Of a stretch of DNA of 64,000 nucleotides, positions 26,344-35,192 are shown one piece after another. Origin of the DNA: Pseudomonas sp. ABC1 (GTDB lineage Bacteria; Pseudomonadota; Gammaproteobacteria; Pseudomonadales; Pseudomonadaceae). A program made the translations under genes and the position numbers. The stretch lies in assembly GCF_013395055.1 (NCBI RefSeq), contig NZ_CP058349.1:2789501-2853500 (forward strand), written 5' to 3'. Every line of letters begins with the position of its first letter. Positions within the stretch are counted from its first letter, which is position 1. The notes under the pieces are model-generated. The model saw nothing but the letters and a program-made list of their open reading frames with translations, was not told the DNA's origin and did not search any database.

Positions 26344-28725
26344 TCAGAACAGGCTCAGTTGCCTGTTCACCAACTGGCCGAAGTCGTCGTCGACGAAGGG
26401 CAGGATGGCATCGGCGATCGGTTGCAACTGCTTGCACAGGTAGTGTTCGTAGTCGATGTTCGCGCTGCGTTTTTCCATGGGTTCGGGGCCGGCGAGGGTG
26501 ATCACGTAGCTGATCCAGCCGCCGTTCTGGTACTGGCGCGGACGGCCCTGGTTCAGGTTGTATTCGTCGGCGAGGCGCGCGGCCCGCACGTGCGGCGGTA
26601 CGTTGCGCTGGTAGTCGTCCAGCTTCCTGCGCAGGCGCTTGCGATAGACCAGCAGCTCGTCCTGCTCCCCGGCCAGGGTACGTTGCACGAAGGTCTTCAC
26701 ATAGTCGCGGTACGGCTGGCCGGTGAAGATGCGCAGGTACAACCCTTGCTGGAACTGTTGCGCCAGCGGCGACCAGTCGGTGCGCACGGTTTCCAGGCCC
26801 TTGTAGACCACCTCCTGGCTGCCATCCGCCTTGCGCACCAGGCCGGCGTAGCGTTTCTTGCTGCCTTCGTCGGCGCCGCGGATGGTTGGCATCAGGAAGC
26901 GCCGGAAGTGGGTCTCGTATTGCAGTTCGAGGGCGCTGTCGAGGCCATGGGCCTGCCGCAGGTGTTCGCGCCACCACTCATTGACCCGCGCCACCAGGGC
27001 CTTGCCGATGCCTTCGGCGCTCGCGTCATCGTGGGCGTGGCCGAGCCAGACGAAGGTCGAGTCGGTATCGCCGTAGATCACCTGGTGGCCCTGGGCCTCG
27101 ATCAGCTCGCGGGTGCGGCGCATGATCTCGTGCCCGCGCAGGGTGATGGAGGACGCCAGGCGGGTGTCGAAGAAGCGGCAGCCGCTGGAACCAAGTACGC
27201 CATAGAAGGCGTTCATGATGATCTTCAGGGCCTGGGACAGCGGTTTGTCGTGCTCGCGCTTGGCCTGCTCGCGCCCTTGCCAGACGCGCTCGACGATGGC
27301 CGGCAGGCAGTGGGTGGTGCGGGAGAAGCGGGCGCCACGGAAGCCGGCGACCGAGTGCTGGTCGTCCGGCTGGCGCAGCCCTTCCAGCAGGCCGATGGGG
27401 TCGATCAGGAAGGTGCGGATGATCGACGGGTAGAGGCTCTTGTAGTCCAGCACCAGCACCGAGTCGTACAGCCCCGGACGCGAGTCCATGACGAAGCCGC
27501 CGGGACTGGCTTCGGGCGCCTTCTCGCCCTGGTTGGGGGCGACGAAGCCCTGGCGGTGCATCAGCGGCATGTAGAGGTGGGTGAAGGCCGCCACCGAGCC
27601 GCCGCTGCGGTCCACCGGCAGGCCGGTGACGCTGGCGCGTTCGAGCAGGAAGCGCAGCAGCTCGGTCTTGGCGAAGATGCGCGTGACCAGTTCGCAGTCC
27701 TTCAGGTTGTAGCGGGCCAGCGCCAGTTTGTCCTCATGGAACATGCGGCGGATTTCGTCGATGCGCTGGTAGGGCGTCTCGATGGCCTTGCCTTCGCCCA
27801 GCAGTTCCTGGGCGACGTTCTCCAGGCTGAACGAGGAAAAGCTCCAGGTCGCCGAGCGCAGCGCCTCGATGCCGTCGATCACCAGGCGTCCGGGGATTTC
27901 CGCGAAGAAGTGGTTGCCCTTGGCATGCTCGCGCCAGCCCATGGGCTCGCCGCCCCGCCCTAGTTGCAGAGGCATTTGCAGGCGCCGGGCGTGCTGCTGC
28001 AACACGCGCAGGTCGAATTGCACCAGGTTCCAGCCGATGATGGCGTCCGGGTCATGGCGCTCGAACCACTGCCCGAGCCTTTCCAGCAGCTCGCGTTCGT
28101 CGCTGCAGCAGTCCAACTGGAAATCGAGGTCTGCAGGGGGCTGTACCTGGCCGATCATATAGACCTGGCGCTGCCCGCAGCCCTCCAGGGCGATGCAGTA
28201 GAGATCGCCGTCGATGCTGGTCTCGATATCCAGGGACACCAGGCGCAACTGCGGGCGATAGCCGCTGGCGGGTTTGAGCGGTGCGTCGAGCAGCAGGGCG
28301 GGGCTTTCCGGTTGGTCTTCGAAGGCGACCTGAGCAGTGATGAAGCGCTCCATCAGGTAGCGCTCGGGCGGGCGGATATCGGCTTCGTAGACGTCCACGC
28401 CGGCGCTGCGCAGGCGTTTTTCCAGGTTCAGCAACTGGCGATGCTGGCGGCAGTAGAGGCCGAGCACGGGGCGTTGGTGGAAGTCCCGCAGTTGCAGCGG
28501 TTTCAGCTCGACGCCCGCTTCCTGCGCCAGACAGCGCTCGGCGAGTGCCTGCTGTTCGGCGGGAATGAAGGCGACCGACACCTGATCGCCCAGGCGTACG
28601 CAACGGGCGCCCTGGTCTGTGGCCAGCCAGAAGTCGATTTCCGTGCCCGTCGGCGTGTCGCGCCAGTGGCGAGTCAGGATAAATCCCTGCTGGGGCTGGC
28701 GTCTTGGGTTCGATGGGGGCGTCAT
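26344..28725 (-). CDS. polB: DNA polymerase II (family B)
   Basis: 793-residue family-B polymerase, usually involved in restart and lesion bypass. The 3'-5' exonuclease domain has motif Exo I (SLDIETSIDGD). The polymerase domain has motif A (DYKSLYPSIIRTF), motif B (KIIMNAFYGVLGS) and motif C (YGDTDSTFVWL). The start at 28725 gives the expected N-terminus; an upstream in-frame ATG overlaps ogt. It follows the DNA-repair gene ogt by 56 bp on the same strand. I saw no LexA box in that gap, so any SOS control would have to come from farther upstream. Confidence 0.95.
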   Translation of the reverse strand: MTPPSNPRRQPQQGFILTRHWRDTPTGTEIDFWLATDQGARCVRLGDQVSVAFIPAEQQALAERCLAQEAGVELKPLQLRDFHQRPVLGLYCRQHRQLLNLEKRLRSAGVDVYEADIRPPERYLMERFITAQVAFEDQPESPALLLDAPLKPASGYRPQLRLVSLDIETSIDGDLYCIALEGCGQRQVYMIGQVQPPADLDFQLDCCSDERELLERLGQWFERHDPDAIIGWNLVQFDLRVLQQHARRLQMPLQLGRGGEPMGWREHAKGNHFFAEIPGRLVIDGIEALRSATWSFSSFSLENVAQELLGEGKAIETPYQRIDEIRRMFHEDKLALARYNLKDCELVTRIFAKTELLRFLLERASVTGLPVDRSGGSVAAFTHLYMPLMHRQGFVAPNQGEKAPEASPGGFVMDSRPGLYDSVLVLDYKSLYPSIIRTFLIDPIGLLEGLRQPDDQHSVAGFRGARFSRTTHCLPAIVERVWQGREQAKREHDKPLSQALKIIMNAFYGVLGSSGCRFFDTRLASSITLRGHEIMRRTRELIEAQGHQVIYGDTDSTFVWLGHAHDDASAEGIGKALVARVNEWWREHLRQAHGLDSALELQYETHFRRFLMPTIRGADEGSKKRYAGLVRKADGSQEVVYKGLETVRTDWSPLAQQFQQGLYLRIFTGQPYRDYVKTFVQRTLAGEQDELLVYRKRLRRKLDDYQRNVPPHVRAARLADEYNLNQGRPRQYQNGGWISYVITLAGPEPMEKRSANIDYEHYLCKQLQPIADAILPFVDDDFGQLVNRQLSLF

Positions 28726-28781
28726 GGGGCTATTCTGCCTGAGCGCGTGGGCGATCAGGGCAATGCCGTGGGTTCGCGGCC

Positions 28782-29285
28782 TTATGACCAGAGCCATTGC
28801 CCGGCGTGTTGCGCCTCCAGCAGTAACAGTCCGTGCTTCTTGTCGAGGCCGCCGCTGTAGCCGGACAGGCTGCCGTCCGCCGCGATGACACGATGGCAGG
28901 GCACGACGATGGAAATCGGGTTCAGGGCATTGGCCATGCCGATGGCGCGGGCCGAGGTGCCCATTGCCCTGGCCAGGGCGCCATAGGTGGTCGTCGTGCC
29001 GTAGGGGATGTGCGCGAGCCTGGCCCAGGCCGCCCGCAGGAATGCGCTACCGACGGGTGCCAGAGGCAAGTCGAAGGCCTGGCGAGCGCCGTCGAAGTAT
29101 TCATGCAGTTGTTGCCGGGCGGTGGCCGACAGGCCCCGGTCCTCCACTGCCTGCTGGTAGGCAGCCTGGTGTGAGGGCAGGGGTGGTATGCCGAAGTCGA
29201 GCCTGACCAGGGCGCCATGGCGGTCGAGCAGCAGATGCACACGGCCCAGATGGCAATCGAGGCAGTCCTTGAACAATGGCGACAT
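28782..29285 (-). CDS. ogt: methylated-DNA-protein-cysteine S-methyltransferase (Ogt type)
   Basis: 167-residue suicide DNA-repair protein that transfers alkyl groups from O6-alkylguanine or O4-alkylthymine to its own cysteine. The active-site signature PCHRVI is present (acceptor C130), preceded by the HTH region IPYGTTTTYGALARAMG and the asparagine hinge MANALNPISIVVPCH. It lies upstream of polB, which suggests a small repair operon. Confidence 0.93.
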   Translation of the reverse strand: MSPLFKDCLDCHLGRVHLLLDRHGALVRLDFGIPPLPSHQAAYQQAVEDRGLSATARQQLHEYFDGARQAFDLPLAPVGSAFLRAAWARLAHIPYGTTTTYGALARAMGTSARAIGMANALNPISIVVPCHRVIAADGSLSGYSGGLDKKHGLLLLEAQHAGQWLWS

Positions 29286-29333
29286 CCGGGTTCTCCGTGC
29301 AGGTGGTGCGCCATGGCCTGGCCATGGCGGTTG

Positions 29334-30404
29334 TTACCAGTGTTGCGGGTGTGGCGCAGGCCCGGGCAGCGAGGGAAACAGCGGCAGCACGTCCTCGGCC
29401 AGCTCCTGGATGATATCGGCGGCGGGGCGCTCGGCCATCTGGATGCCCAGGGCCGCATGGTTGACGCCGGCATCACGCCATTCGCCGAGCAGTTCGATCA
29501 GCCCGTTGCGACCGGTCTTGAGCACATAGCCGCCTTGCAGCGGTGTGCGGGGGAAGTCCGGGTCTTCCGTGAGGTCGATCCATTCGTTGGTCATGTGCGG
29601 GCGAAAGCCGCCGCCAGGGATGTGCGCCCGCCAGTTGCGCACCTTTTCCGCGAGGCGTCGTGGCCCCATGAGGTTCTGGGTCGACTCGGGGTAGGTCAGC
29701 CAGCCATCGGCCTGTTCTCCCAACCATTGCATCGACTGCCTGGACGAGCCCGTGACGATCAGCGGGATACGCCCGCAGGTCGGGCTGGGCAGGAAGCGGG
29801 CACCCTCCAGCAGGCCCAGGGGCGAGTCGATGGAGGGTGTCTGTTCCTGCAGCAGCTGGCGGAAGTAGCCCAGGGTCTGGGCGAAGCGTTCGCCGCGCTG
29901 TTCGTGTTCCAGGCCGTAGGCAGGAAACTCCACCGGGCGGTCGCCCGAGGCGATGCCCATGACCAGGCGGCCACCGGACAGTCGGTCGAGGGTGGTGGCG
30001 GCCTTGGCCAGGTCGATCGGGTGGCGCAGCGAGAAGATCGCGCTGCCGGTGGCGAGGGCGATGGTGCGGGTGCGCGCGGCCAGGTAGGCCAGGTAGGTGA
30101 AGGGGTCGAACACCTGGCCGGCGTCGCCGAAGTAAGGGTCGAACAACGGCACGTCGCGTACCCACACGGCGGCGAAGCCCCGGCGGTCTATCTCGCTGAC
30201 CAGTTCGGCCTGGCCGGCCAGCACCGCCATGTCGCCGTTATAGAAACGCAGGGGCAGGAAGATGCCCAGCGTCAACTGGTCGGGGGCGAACATGCGCCGA
30301 TAGCCGGGATGGTTGGCAAAGGCGCTGGCGTCTGCGCCGCGTTGGATACGGTCCGTTGGATGCGTCGTCTGGTTCATGGCAATGGCTCGGTCGAAGGGGG
30401 TCAT
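29334..30404 (-). CDS. LLM-class (luciferase-like) flavin-dependent oxidoreductase
   Basis: About 356 residues of the bacterial-luciferase TIM-barrel family, close to the TIGR03571 group. Family features include FAAVWVRDVPLFDPYFGDAGQVFDPFTYLAYLAARTRTI, RHPIDLAKAATTLDRLSGGRLVMGIASGDRP and ADGWLTYPES. The start at 30404 overlaps the GST stop (ATGA), pointing to translational coupling; an internal ATG at 30377 (MNQTTHP) is an alternative. Substrate unknown. Its pairing with a GST and a divergent LysR gene suggests oxidation or detoxification of a small molecule. Confidence 0.85.
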   Translation of the reverse strand: MTPFDRAIAMNQTTHPTDRIQRGADASAFANHPGYRRMFAPDQLTLGIFLPLRFYNGDMAVLAGQAELVSEIDRRGFAAVWVRDVPLFDPYFGDAGQVFDPFTYLAYLAARTRTIALATGSAIFSLRHPIDLAKAATTLDRLSGGRLVMGIASGDRPVEFPAYGLEHEQRGERFAQTLGYFRQLLQEQTPSIDSPLGLLEGARFLPSPTCGRIPLIVTGSSRQSMQWLGEQADGWLTYPESTQNLMGPRRLAEKVRNWRAHIPGGGFRPHMTNEWIDLTEDPDFPRTPLQGGYVLKTGRNGLIELLGEWRDAGVNHAALGIQMAERPAADIIQELAEDVLPLFPSLPGPAPHPQHW

Positions 30405-31036
30405 GGGCCGGTGGCGGGTGCTGGCAGGGTGATGCCGCGCTGGACGGCCGGTCGCAGGGCGGTGCGTTCGTACCAGCGGCTCAGGTGCGGGTAGTGGCTG
30501 AAGTCGAAGTCGATCAGGTGGGCGATGTGCATCCAGCCGAAGGTGGCGATGTCGGCGATCGAGTACGTTTCGCCCGCCAGCCAGGTACGCCCGTCGAGGC
30601 GATGGTCCAGCGTGGCGAACGCTTCCTCGGTCAGTCGGCGATAGCGCTTTATGGCGGCGGGAGTGGGGCTGTCTTCGAAGCATTCGAAGTGCACGCGCTG
30701 GCCCAGGATCGGCCCCATGCTCGAACTGTGGAACATCAGCCAGGTGATGGCGGCCCAGCGTTCCTCGGGTATGTTGGGCAGCAGTTGCCCGCTGATCTGT
30801 GCGAGGTACAGCAGGATCGCAGCGGACTCGAAAATCGTGATGCCGGCCTTGTGGTCGCGCAGGACGGGAATTCGCCCGTGGGGGTTCAGCTCGAGAAACG
30901 CGGGGCGCCGGTGTTCCCCATGGTCGATGTGCACATGCTCGAGGGCATAGGGCAGGCCCAGTTCCTCCAGGGCGATGGTGATCTTGAATCCATTAGGTGA
31001 GCTATCGGTATAGAGCGTCAGGTCTGGTGTCTCCAT
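30401..31036 (-). CDS. glutathione S-transferase family protein
   Basis: 211 residues with an N-terminal thioredoxin-like domain (TLYTDSSPNGFKITIALEELGLPY; cis-Pro and Glu-Ser region GRIPVLRDHKAGITIFESAAILLYLA) and a C-terminal helical domain. The layout resembles the nu-class/YfcG-like disulfide-bond oxidoreductase GSTs. It is divergent from a LysR gene (116-bp gap) and overlaps the luciferase-like gene downstream. Confidence 0.88.
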   Translation of the reverse strand: METPDLTLYTDSSPNGFKITIALEELGLPYALEHVHIDHGEHRRPAFLELNPHGRIPVLRDHKAGITIFESAAILLYLAQISGQLLPNIPEERWAAITWLMFHSSSMGPILGQRVHFECFEDSPTPAAIKRYRRLTEEAFATLDHRLDGRTWLAGETYSIADIATFGWMHIAHLIDFDFSHYPHLSRWYERTALRPAVQRGITLPAPATGP

Positions 31037-31152
31037 TTCTTGCCAATGCCTCTGTTCTGTTGGTTAATGCGGGCTATCCTAGTCACCCTGGGCAATCGGC
31101 AAAAACGATCGATTCTGCCCTCTTGAATCAGTTTTTCTAAAGGTATGGTGCG

Positions 31153-32052
31153 ATGGGTGCTGTGTTGCCACTGCTGGCTCTGCGAGCCTTCTGTGAAGCG
31201 GGACGGTTGGGCAGTCTCAAGGCGGCGGCTGAGCGCATGGGGGTTACGCCGGGTGCCATCAGCCAGCAGATTCGTCTGCTGGAGGACCGTCTGGGGCTGG
31301 AGTTGCTGGTGCGTGGGCGCCATGGCGTTCGCCTCAGCGAAGCCGGTGCGCGGGTGCACTCCGAATTGCTGCGTGGCTTCGAGTTGATCGAGTCGTCCCT
31401 CGCCACTCTGGAAGCGTTTTCCGCCGAAAAGCGCCTGACGATCAGCACCGTGCCGTCTTTCGCTTCCGCCTGGCTGGTTCCACGTATCGGGCGCTTCAAC
31501 GCACTCCACCCTGGTATCGAGGTGCGCGTGGAAGCGTCTTCGCGGCTGGTGGACTTTCGGCGTGATGCGGTCGACATTGCCCTGCGCCATGGGCTGGGCC
31601 ATTACCCAGGGCTCGAGGCGATTCCGCTGATGGCACCCGTACTGCTGCCTGTGGCCAGCCCCGGGCTGCTGGCCGGAGGACCGAGCATTCGCGAGCCGGC
31701 GGATTGCCTGAACTATCCGTTGTTGCAGGACTCCGACCGCTCTGACTGGGCGCTCTGGTTGCAGGCGCACGGTGTCGATGCGGGCAGCGAAGCCCAGCGT
31801 GGTTCCAGCTTCGACGAGGACCTGTTGCTGTTGCGCGCCGCAATCGCCGGGCAGGGCATTGCGCTGGTGCAGGACAGCCATGTCCGGGACGACCTCGCCT
31901 CCGGGCAGTTGGTGGTGGCGCTGGACAAGCCCTGGCCCGCTCGCTTCGCCTACTACATCGTCACCCCGGTTGAACGGCGCAAGCGCCCCGAAGTCCAGGC
32001 GTTCATCGACTGGCTTCGCGAAGAGGCCGCGTCATTCATGGCGGGGGCGTGA
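31153..32052 (+). CDS. LysR-family regulator, GcvA-like
   Basis: 299 residues. The N-terminal wHTH ALRAFCEAGRLGSLKAAAERMGVTPGAISQQIRLLEDRLGLELLVR is followed by a substrate-binding domain with the GcvA-type block VDIALRHGLGHYPGLEAIPLM. It is divergently transcribed from the GST-LLM pair, the classical arrangement for a LysR regulator of adjacent genes. AAAGG lies 8-9 bases before the ATG. Confidence 0.88.
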   Translation: MGAVLPLLALRAFCEAGRLGSLKAAAERMGVTPGAISQQIRLLEDRLGLELLVRGRHGVRLSEAGARVHSELLRGFELIESSLATLEAFSAEKRLTISTVPSFASAWLVPRIGRFNALHPGIEVRVEASSRLVDFRRDAVDIALRHGLGHYPGLEAIPLMAPVLLPVASPGLLAGGPSIREPADCLNYPLLQDSDRSDWALWLQAHGVDAGSEAQRGSSFDEDLLLLRAAIAGQGIALVQDSHVRDDLASGQLVVALDKPWPARFAYYIVTPVERRKRPEVQAFIDWLREEAASFMAGA

Positions 32053-32173
32053 CAGGCCTGGAGGCCATGGCGTCATTCACCACTTTCGTCTTGTCGCGGT
32101 GCCCTTCGATTGCTCTGGATGAAGGCTTCGGACAGGATGTCGCAGCGGATTTCCCATTACATGGAGTGACACA

Positions 32174-33775
32174 GTGTACAAAGCATGCGCATTCGGCCTG
32201 TTCTCCTGGTTGCTGGCTTCCCCGATGGTGCTGGCCGACACGCCGAGCGCTCCGGCGAGCGTAACGTCGCCCCTGGTGCAGGCGCTGTCGGGGCAATGCC
32301 CGATGCCGCCGGAGTTCGATGCGGTGGCCCGCGAGCGCCTGCTGGCCTTCTACGACGCCAATGCCATGCAGGTGCTCTGGCAGGACACCACCCTCGCCGA
32401 ACTGCTGGAGCAGTTGCAGTTGCTGGGCGATGACGGCCTCAATCCGCAACTCTACCGGGGCGATGTGATCCGCCAGCGCCTGCAGTCGCCACCCGCTGAG
32501 CCGCTGGCACGCGAGTGCACCGATCTGCTGGCCAGTCATGCCTACTTGCTGGCCTTGCAGCACCTGACCTTCGGGCAGTTGCAGCAGAGCCGCCAGGAGC
32601 CGTTGTGGCGCAGTCAGCAGCCCTCCGCCGCCGCCGACCAGCAACGCTTGCTGGAGATCGCCGGCATCGGCCTGGCGCGGCCGGAGCAGGCTTTCGATCT
32701 GGCGCGGCCCGTGCTGGAGCAGTACCGCAACCTGCGGGCGGCGCATGCCCGGCTCGTCACCAATCGCCATGGCGAATGGCCCGTGGTCCCGACGGGGCCG
32801 ACCCTGCGGCCCGGAATGAGCGATGCGCGTATTCCACTCCTGCGCGAGCGCCTGCAGGCCGAAGGGTTCGTGGTGCAGGAAGAGGCCGAGGCCGCCGCCG
32901 AGAGCTATACGCCGGGGCTGGTGGCTGGCGTGCGCGCCTTCCAGCATGCCCATGGCTTGCTGGATGACGGGCTGATCGGCACCGGGACCCTGGCGGAGCT
33001 GAATGCCAGTGTGTCGCGGCGGCTGGATCAGGTGCGTATCAACCTGGAACGCTTCCGCTGGTTCGCCCGGGATATCGAGGCGCAGTCGCTGCTGGTGGAT
33101 ATCACCGGCGGGCAACTGGTGTTCCTGCGCGACTATCGCCCGCTGTGGCAGACGCGCACCCAGGTGGGCAAGGCGTCGCGGCAGACTCCGGCGATGAAGT
33201 CGGTGATCAACCGTCTCACCCTCAACCCGACCTGGACGGTGCCGCCGACCATCCTGCGTGAAGACAAGCTGCCGCAGATTCGCCGTGACCCCGGCTATCT
33301 GGACAAGCACCGGATGCGCGTGATCGACCATCAGGGCAACCCGATCGACCCGAACACGGTGGACTGGAGCCGGCCGGGCGGCATCATGCTGCGCCAGGCC
33401 GCCGGGCCGGGCAATCCGCTGGGACGGGTGGCGATCCGCTTCCCCAACCCGTTCTCCGTGTACCTGCATGACACGCCCAGCCAGTACCTGTTCGGGCGTG
33501 CGCCACGGGCCTTCAGCTCGGGGTGCGTCCGTGTCGAGGCGGCCATGCAGTTGATCGACCTGTTATTGAGTGAGGACGAGCGCGGGCGGGTCACCGAGTT
33601 GCTGGAGCGTGGCGAAACCTACGAGTTCCGCCTCTCGGGCAGGACGCCGATCCTGATGGCCTACTGGACCGCCGAGGCCGATGGCGACGGGCATGTGTTC
33701 TTCCGTCCGGATATCTATGGCCAGGACGAGCGCCTGATCAAGGCGCTGAACGCCGCCCAGCAGGTTGCACTCTAG
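32174..33775 (+). CDS. L,D-transpeptidase (YcbB/LdtD type)
   Basis: 533-residue periplasmic enzyme that makes 3-3 cross-links in peptidoglycan. A signal peptide covers about residues 1-21 (LASPMVLA-DT). A scaffold region, a peptidoglycan-binding helical repeat (about 215-270, AGVRAFQHAHGLLDDGLIGTGTLAELN) and a YkuD catalytic domain follow. The catalytic signature is HDTPSQYLFGRAPRAFSSGC with Cys451. The start is GTG at 32174, supported by GGAG seven bases upstream. Confidence 0.92.
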   Translation: MYKACAFGLFSWLLASPMVLADTPSAPASVTSPLVQALSGQCPMPPEFDAVARERLLAFYDANAMQVLWQDTTLAELLEQLQLLGDDGLNPQLYRGDVIRQRLQSPPAEPLARECTDLLASHAYLLALQHLTFGQLQQSRQEPLWRSQQPSAAADQQRLLEIAGIGLARPEQAFDLARPVLEQYRNLRAAHARLVTNRHGEWPVVPTGPTLRPGMSDARIPLLRERLQAEGFVVQEEAEAAAESYTPGLVAGVRAFQHAHGLLDDGLIGTGTLAELNASVSRRLDQVRINLERFRWFARDIEAQSLLVDITGGQLVFLRDYRPLWQTRTQVGKASRQTPAMKSVINRLTLNPTWTVPPTILREDKLPQIRRDPGYLDKHRMRVIDHQGNPIDPNTVDWSRPGGIMLRQAAGPGNPLGRVAIRFPNPFSVYLHDTPSQYLFGRAPRAFSSGCVRVEAAMQLIDLLLSEDERGRVTELLERGETYEFRLSGRTPILMAYWTAEADGDGHVFFRPDIYGQDERLIKALNAAQQVAL

Positions 33776-33798
33776 GTTCTTAGGCGAGGCCGGCGGCA

Positions 33799-34362
33799 TC
33801 AGCCGGCCAGGTGTTCGTAGAGAATGGTGCTGCCGACCAGGATCAGCACCACGCCGCCGAGGATTTCCGCACGTTTGCCGATCATCGCGCCCAGCGCGCG
33901 TCCGAGCATGATGCCGAGGGTCACCATGAGCATGGTGGCCAGGCCGATGGCGGCGGCCGCGACGAAGATGTTGACCTCGACGAACGCCAGGCTGAAACCG
34001 ACCGCCAGGGCGTCGATACTGGTCGCGAAGGCCGTTACGGCCAGCACCCAGAATGCGTGGCGCGAGGGCTTTTCTTCTTCTTCGCTGTCGGGTTGCAGGC
34101 CGGCATGGATCATGTGCAGGCCGAGCAGCAGCAGGAGGGTGAAGGCGACCCAGTGGTCCCAGGTGCTGACGAAGCGGCTGGCGGCCTGGCCGATAAGCCA
34201 GCCGACCAGCGGGGTGATGGCTTCGATCACGCCGAAGATCAGGCCCGTGCGCAGGGCTTCGGTCAGACGTGGTTTGTGCAGGCTCGAACCTTTGCCGATG
34301 GCGGCCGCGAAGGCATCCGTGGACATGGCGAAGGCAAGCAGAACGAGTGATACGGGGCTCAA
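33799..34362 (-). CDS. mntP: manganese efflux pump MntP
   Basis: 187-residue inner-membrane protein with six hydrophobic helices. Hallmark acidic motifs are AMSTDAFAAAIGKG (helix 1) and the repeat AFATSIDALAVGFS (helix 4). It exports Mn2+ and protects against manganese excess. I place the start at a TTG (34362), because GGAGA lies about 7 bases upstream and the protein then begins at the conserved SPVSLVLLAFAMSTDAF. The upstream ATG at 34386 has no ribosome-binding site. The 5' leader carries a yybP-ykoY riboswitch. Confidence 0.93.
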   Translation of the reverse strand: MSPVSLVLLAFAMSTDAFAAAIGKGSSLHKPRLTEALRTGLIFGVIEAITPLVGWLIGQAASRFVSTWDHWVAFTLLLLLGLHMIHAGLQPDSEEEEKPSRHAFWVLAVTAFATSIDALAVGFSLAFVEVNIFVAAAAIGLATMLMVTLGIMLGRALGAMIGKRAEILGGVVLILVGSTILYEHLAG

Positions 34363-34436
34363 CGTGAATCTCCAGTCGGGCGGCATGAGTCAACGACACG
34401 ACACTGCACGCCCGACTGTGGCACAGGTCTGTCGTT

Positions 34437-34537
34437 GGTCTCGCCGATCCTGCTGGATGCACTGGCCACGGCGGTTGCCGAGAATGTTGACCAGTGCGCC
34501 ACCACATGCGTGATGACTGGCTACTCCCCAAAGAGGG
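34437..34537 (-). promoter_or_regulatory. yybP-ykoY (Mn2+-sensing) riboswitch upstream of mntP
   Basis: On the minus strand the leader has the two conserved loop sequences of this class: GGGGAGTAGCC (34529 to 34519) and GCGAGACC (34444 to 34437). They are separated by paired helices including CACTGG...CCAGTG. A -10-like TATACT (34548-34543) just upstream places the transcript start at the aptamer. Gene context (mntP) matches the known regulon of this Mn2+ riboswitch. Confidence 0.88.
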
Positions 34538-34635
34538 CCGCGAGTATACCCGAGGTTCCGCTGGAATGTGATTGGCGTGTGCAAATTTTGCGGAGAAATA
34601 GTTGCGAAGTGTGGTGATTGTCCGGCTATTTAATG

Positions 34636-34654
34636 GATAATGACTCTTATTAAC
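34636..34654. promoter_or_regulatory. Fur box upstream of the FecI-type sigma gene
   Basis: GATAATGACTCTTATTAAC matches the 19-bp Fur consensus at 14 positions, including the complete left half GATAATGA. It lies 25-43 bp before the sigma-factor start codon, where Fur-Fe would block transcription. It overlaps an upstream in-frame ATG at 34640, which argues that this ATG is not the start. Confidence 0.8.
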
Positions 34655-34678
34655 AAAGCTCGTGACCAAGGGCCGTAC

Positions 34679-35188
34679 ATGCCAGCGCTTCCTCCGGAAC
34701 AGCACTCCCATACCCAAATAGAGACGATCTACGAGGATCATCACTCCTGGCTGCAAGGTTGGCTGCGGCAGCGCCTGGGTAATTCCAGCGATGCCGCCGA
34801 CCTGGCGCAGGACACTTTCCTGCGCCTGCTGGCCAGTCGTCGCCGTGAGCTGGTCGATGACCCGCGCGCACTGCTGCGTTTTATCGCCCGTGGACTGGTC
34901 ATCGACCTCTGGCGGCGCCGTGAGGTCGAGCGGGCCTACCTGCAATCCATCGCCCATCTGCACGAGGCGCAGATACCCAGCGAGGAAACCCGCCATCTGA
35001 TCATCGAGTCGCTGTTGCGGATCGAGGCCATGCTCGCCGGTATGCCGGAACTGACCCGGCAGGTCTTCGCCATGGCGCAGTTCGACGGGCTGGGTCACCA
35101 GGCCATCGCCGACCACCTGGACATCAGCCTCAGCACCGTGCGCCGCCACCTGCGCAAGGCGCTGATCGCCTGCATCATGGCCGGTTGA
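34679..35188 (+). CDS. ECF sigma factor, FecI type
   Basis: 169-residue iron-starvation sigma factor. Region 2 (WLQGWLRQRLGNSSDAADLAQDTFLRLLA) has the DAADLAQDTFLR core typical of FecI/PvdS-like factors, and region 4 has the HTH LGHQAIADHLDISLSTVRRHLRKAL. The start at 34679 is downstream of the Fur box with AAGGG before it. It is followed after 4 bp by the fecR-like anti-sigma gene and then by a TonB receptor with a signalling domain. The three therefore form a cell-surface signalling system. Confidence 0.92.
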   Translation: MPALPPEQHSHTQIETIYEDHHSWLQGWLRQRLGNSSDAADLAQDTFLRLLASRRRELVDDPRALLRFIARGLVIDLWRRREVERAYLQSIAHLHEAQIPSEETRHLIIESLLRIEAMLAGMPELTRQVFAMAQFDGLGHQAIADHLDISLSTVRRHLRKALIACIMAG

Positions 35189-35192
35189 AGCG

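Noticed and set aside
26332..27963. 543-codon plus-strand frame
   Set aside because: Antisense to polB, which shows all family-B polymerase motifs.
28726..28781. LexA/SOS box expected before polB
   Set aside because: No CTG-N10-CAG-like palindrome is visible between ogt and polB, so SOS control is not claimed.
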